From contig CALMWD010000201.1 in NCBI GenBank assembly GCA_937873105.1, positions 1 through 15,518 of the forward strand: a DNA stretch of 15,518 bases, written 5' to 3'. The notes below the pieces were generated by a model that worked only from the letters and a program-made list of their open reading frames with translations, was not told the origin of the DNA and searched no databases. The DNA comes from an uncultured Rhodanobacteraceae bacterium (GTDB taxonomy: Bacteria; Pseudomonadota; Gammaproteobacteria; Xanthomonadales; Ahniellaceae). A program made the position numbers and the translations under genes. Below, in pieces: positions 15,108 to 15,518 of this stretch (its first letter is position 1; every line of letters starts with the position of its first letter).

Positions 15108-15518
15108 ATGAACCACGACACCCGCATCGACCTCACCGAGCGTGACGCCTGGCTGATCGCATTGCGCACGCCCGGGCTCGGCAATCTCCGCATCGCCCAG
15201 CTGCACGAACGCTTCGGCAGCCTGCGCGCGGCGCTCGACGCCAGTCGCGGTGCATTGCGGGCGGCGGGACTGCCCGAAGCCGTCTGTGCGGAACTCGCGC
15301 GCAGCGGCCGCGACCTGATCCGTGCCGATCTCGACTGGCTCGATGGCGCCGCCGATCGCCACGTGCTGACCCAGGCCGATCCCGATTATCCGCCCTTGCT
15401 GCGCCGACTCGACGATGCGCCGCCGCTGCTGTTCGTCGAGGGCGACTTGAATGCCCTATGGCGCGCGCAGATCGCCATGGTCGGAAGCCGCAACGCCAGC
15501 CGCCAGGGCCTCGGTACC
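15108..15518 (+). CDS. dprA: DNA processing protein DprA, 5' part (truncated by window end)
   Basis: 137 codons are visible from ATG 15108 and the frame runs off the window. The N-terminal helical region (about residues 8-75) includes the HhH/SAM-like LIALRTPGLGNLRIAQLHERFGS. The start of the Rossmann-like domain follows, with DPDYPPLLRRLDDAPPLLFVEGD and IAMVGSRNASRQG, the characteristic DprA nucleotide-binding-fold entry. DprA binds incoming single-stranded DNA and loads RecA during natural transformation. The ribosome binding site is weak. It lies 82 bases after the unknown exported gene; those 82 bases contain no feature I can recognise. Confidence 0.93.
   Translation, partial: MNHDTRIDLTERDAWLIALRTPGLGNLRIAQLHERFGSLRAALDASRGALRAAGLPEAVCAELARSGRDLIRADLDWLDGAADRHVLTQADPDYPPLLRRLDDAPPLLFVEGDLNALWRAQIAMVGSRNASRQGLGT

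Overview
The window is GC-rich, protein-dense bacterial chromosome, most likely from a gammaproteobacterium of the Xanthomonadales/Lysobacterales. The order rsmB-fmt-def, then a divergent LysM/TsaP-like gene and dprA, is a conserved gammaproteobacterial block. A DUF4390 gene and an NtrY-like kinase downstream of rsmB are what I recall from Xanthomonas-type genomes, and the inverted REP-like repeat at 6572-6650 resembles xanthomonad repeats. The taxonomic call is inference. I see no rRNA, tRNA, CRISPR array, IS element or phage gene, and no gene-free stretch longer than about 130 bases.

Left part (1-4350, plus strand): a cell-surface-signalling and uptake module. It holds the 3' end of a TonB-like energy transducer, an ECF sigma factor, a FecR-type anti-sigma factor with a C-terminal STN-like region, and a TonB-dependent outer-membrane receptor with its own STN domain. 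The expected flow is ligand at the receptor, then FecR in the inner membrane, then sigma factor, then transcription. The TonB protein would supply the energy. The ligand cannot be read from the sequence.

Middle (12580 down to 4354, minus strand): seven genes in one direction, mostly joined by overlaps of 1 to 38 bases. In order they are def, fmt, rsmB, DUF4390, an NtrY-like kinase, an ArnT-like membrane glycosyltransferase and, after a 67-base gap, a PA0069-family radical SAM protein. The first three serve translation (N-terminal formyl cycle, 16S rRNA m5C967); the rest are envelope or regulatory genes that may share transcription. Two anomalies stand out. The kinase has Thr where the N-box Asn is expected and no response regulator beside it. 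The glycosyltransferase carries an in-frame insertion made of an inverted REP-like pair.

Right part (12711-15518, plus strand): a TsaP-like LysM protein (type IV pilus secretin anchoring in other species), a clear intrinsic terminator, an exported protein of unknown function with lower GC than its surroundings, and the 5' part of dprA (natural transformation), cut by the window end. The unknown gene sits between tsaP and dprA, which are usually neighbours, and begins only 21 bases after the terminator T-run.
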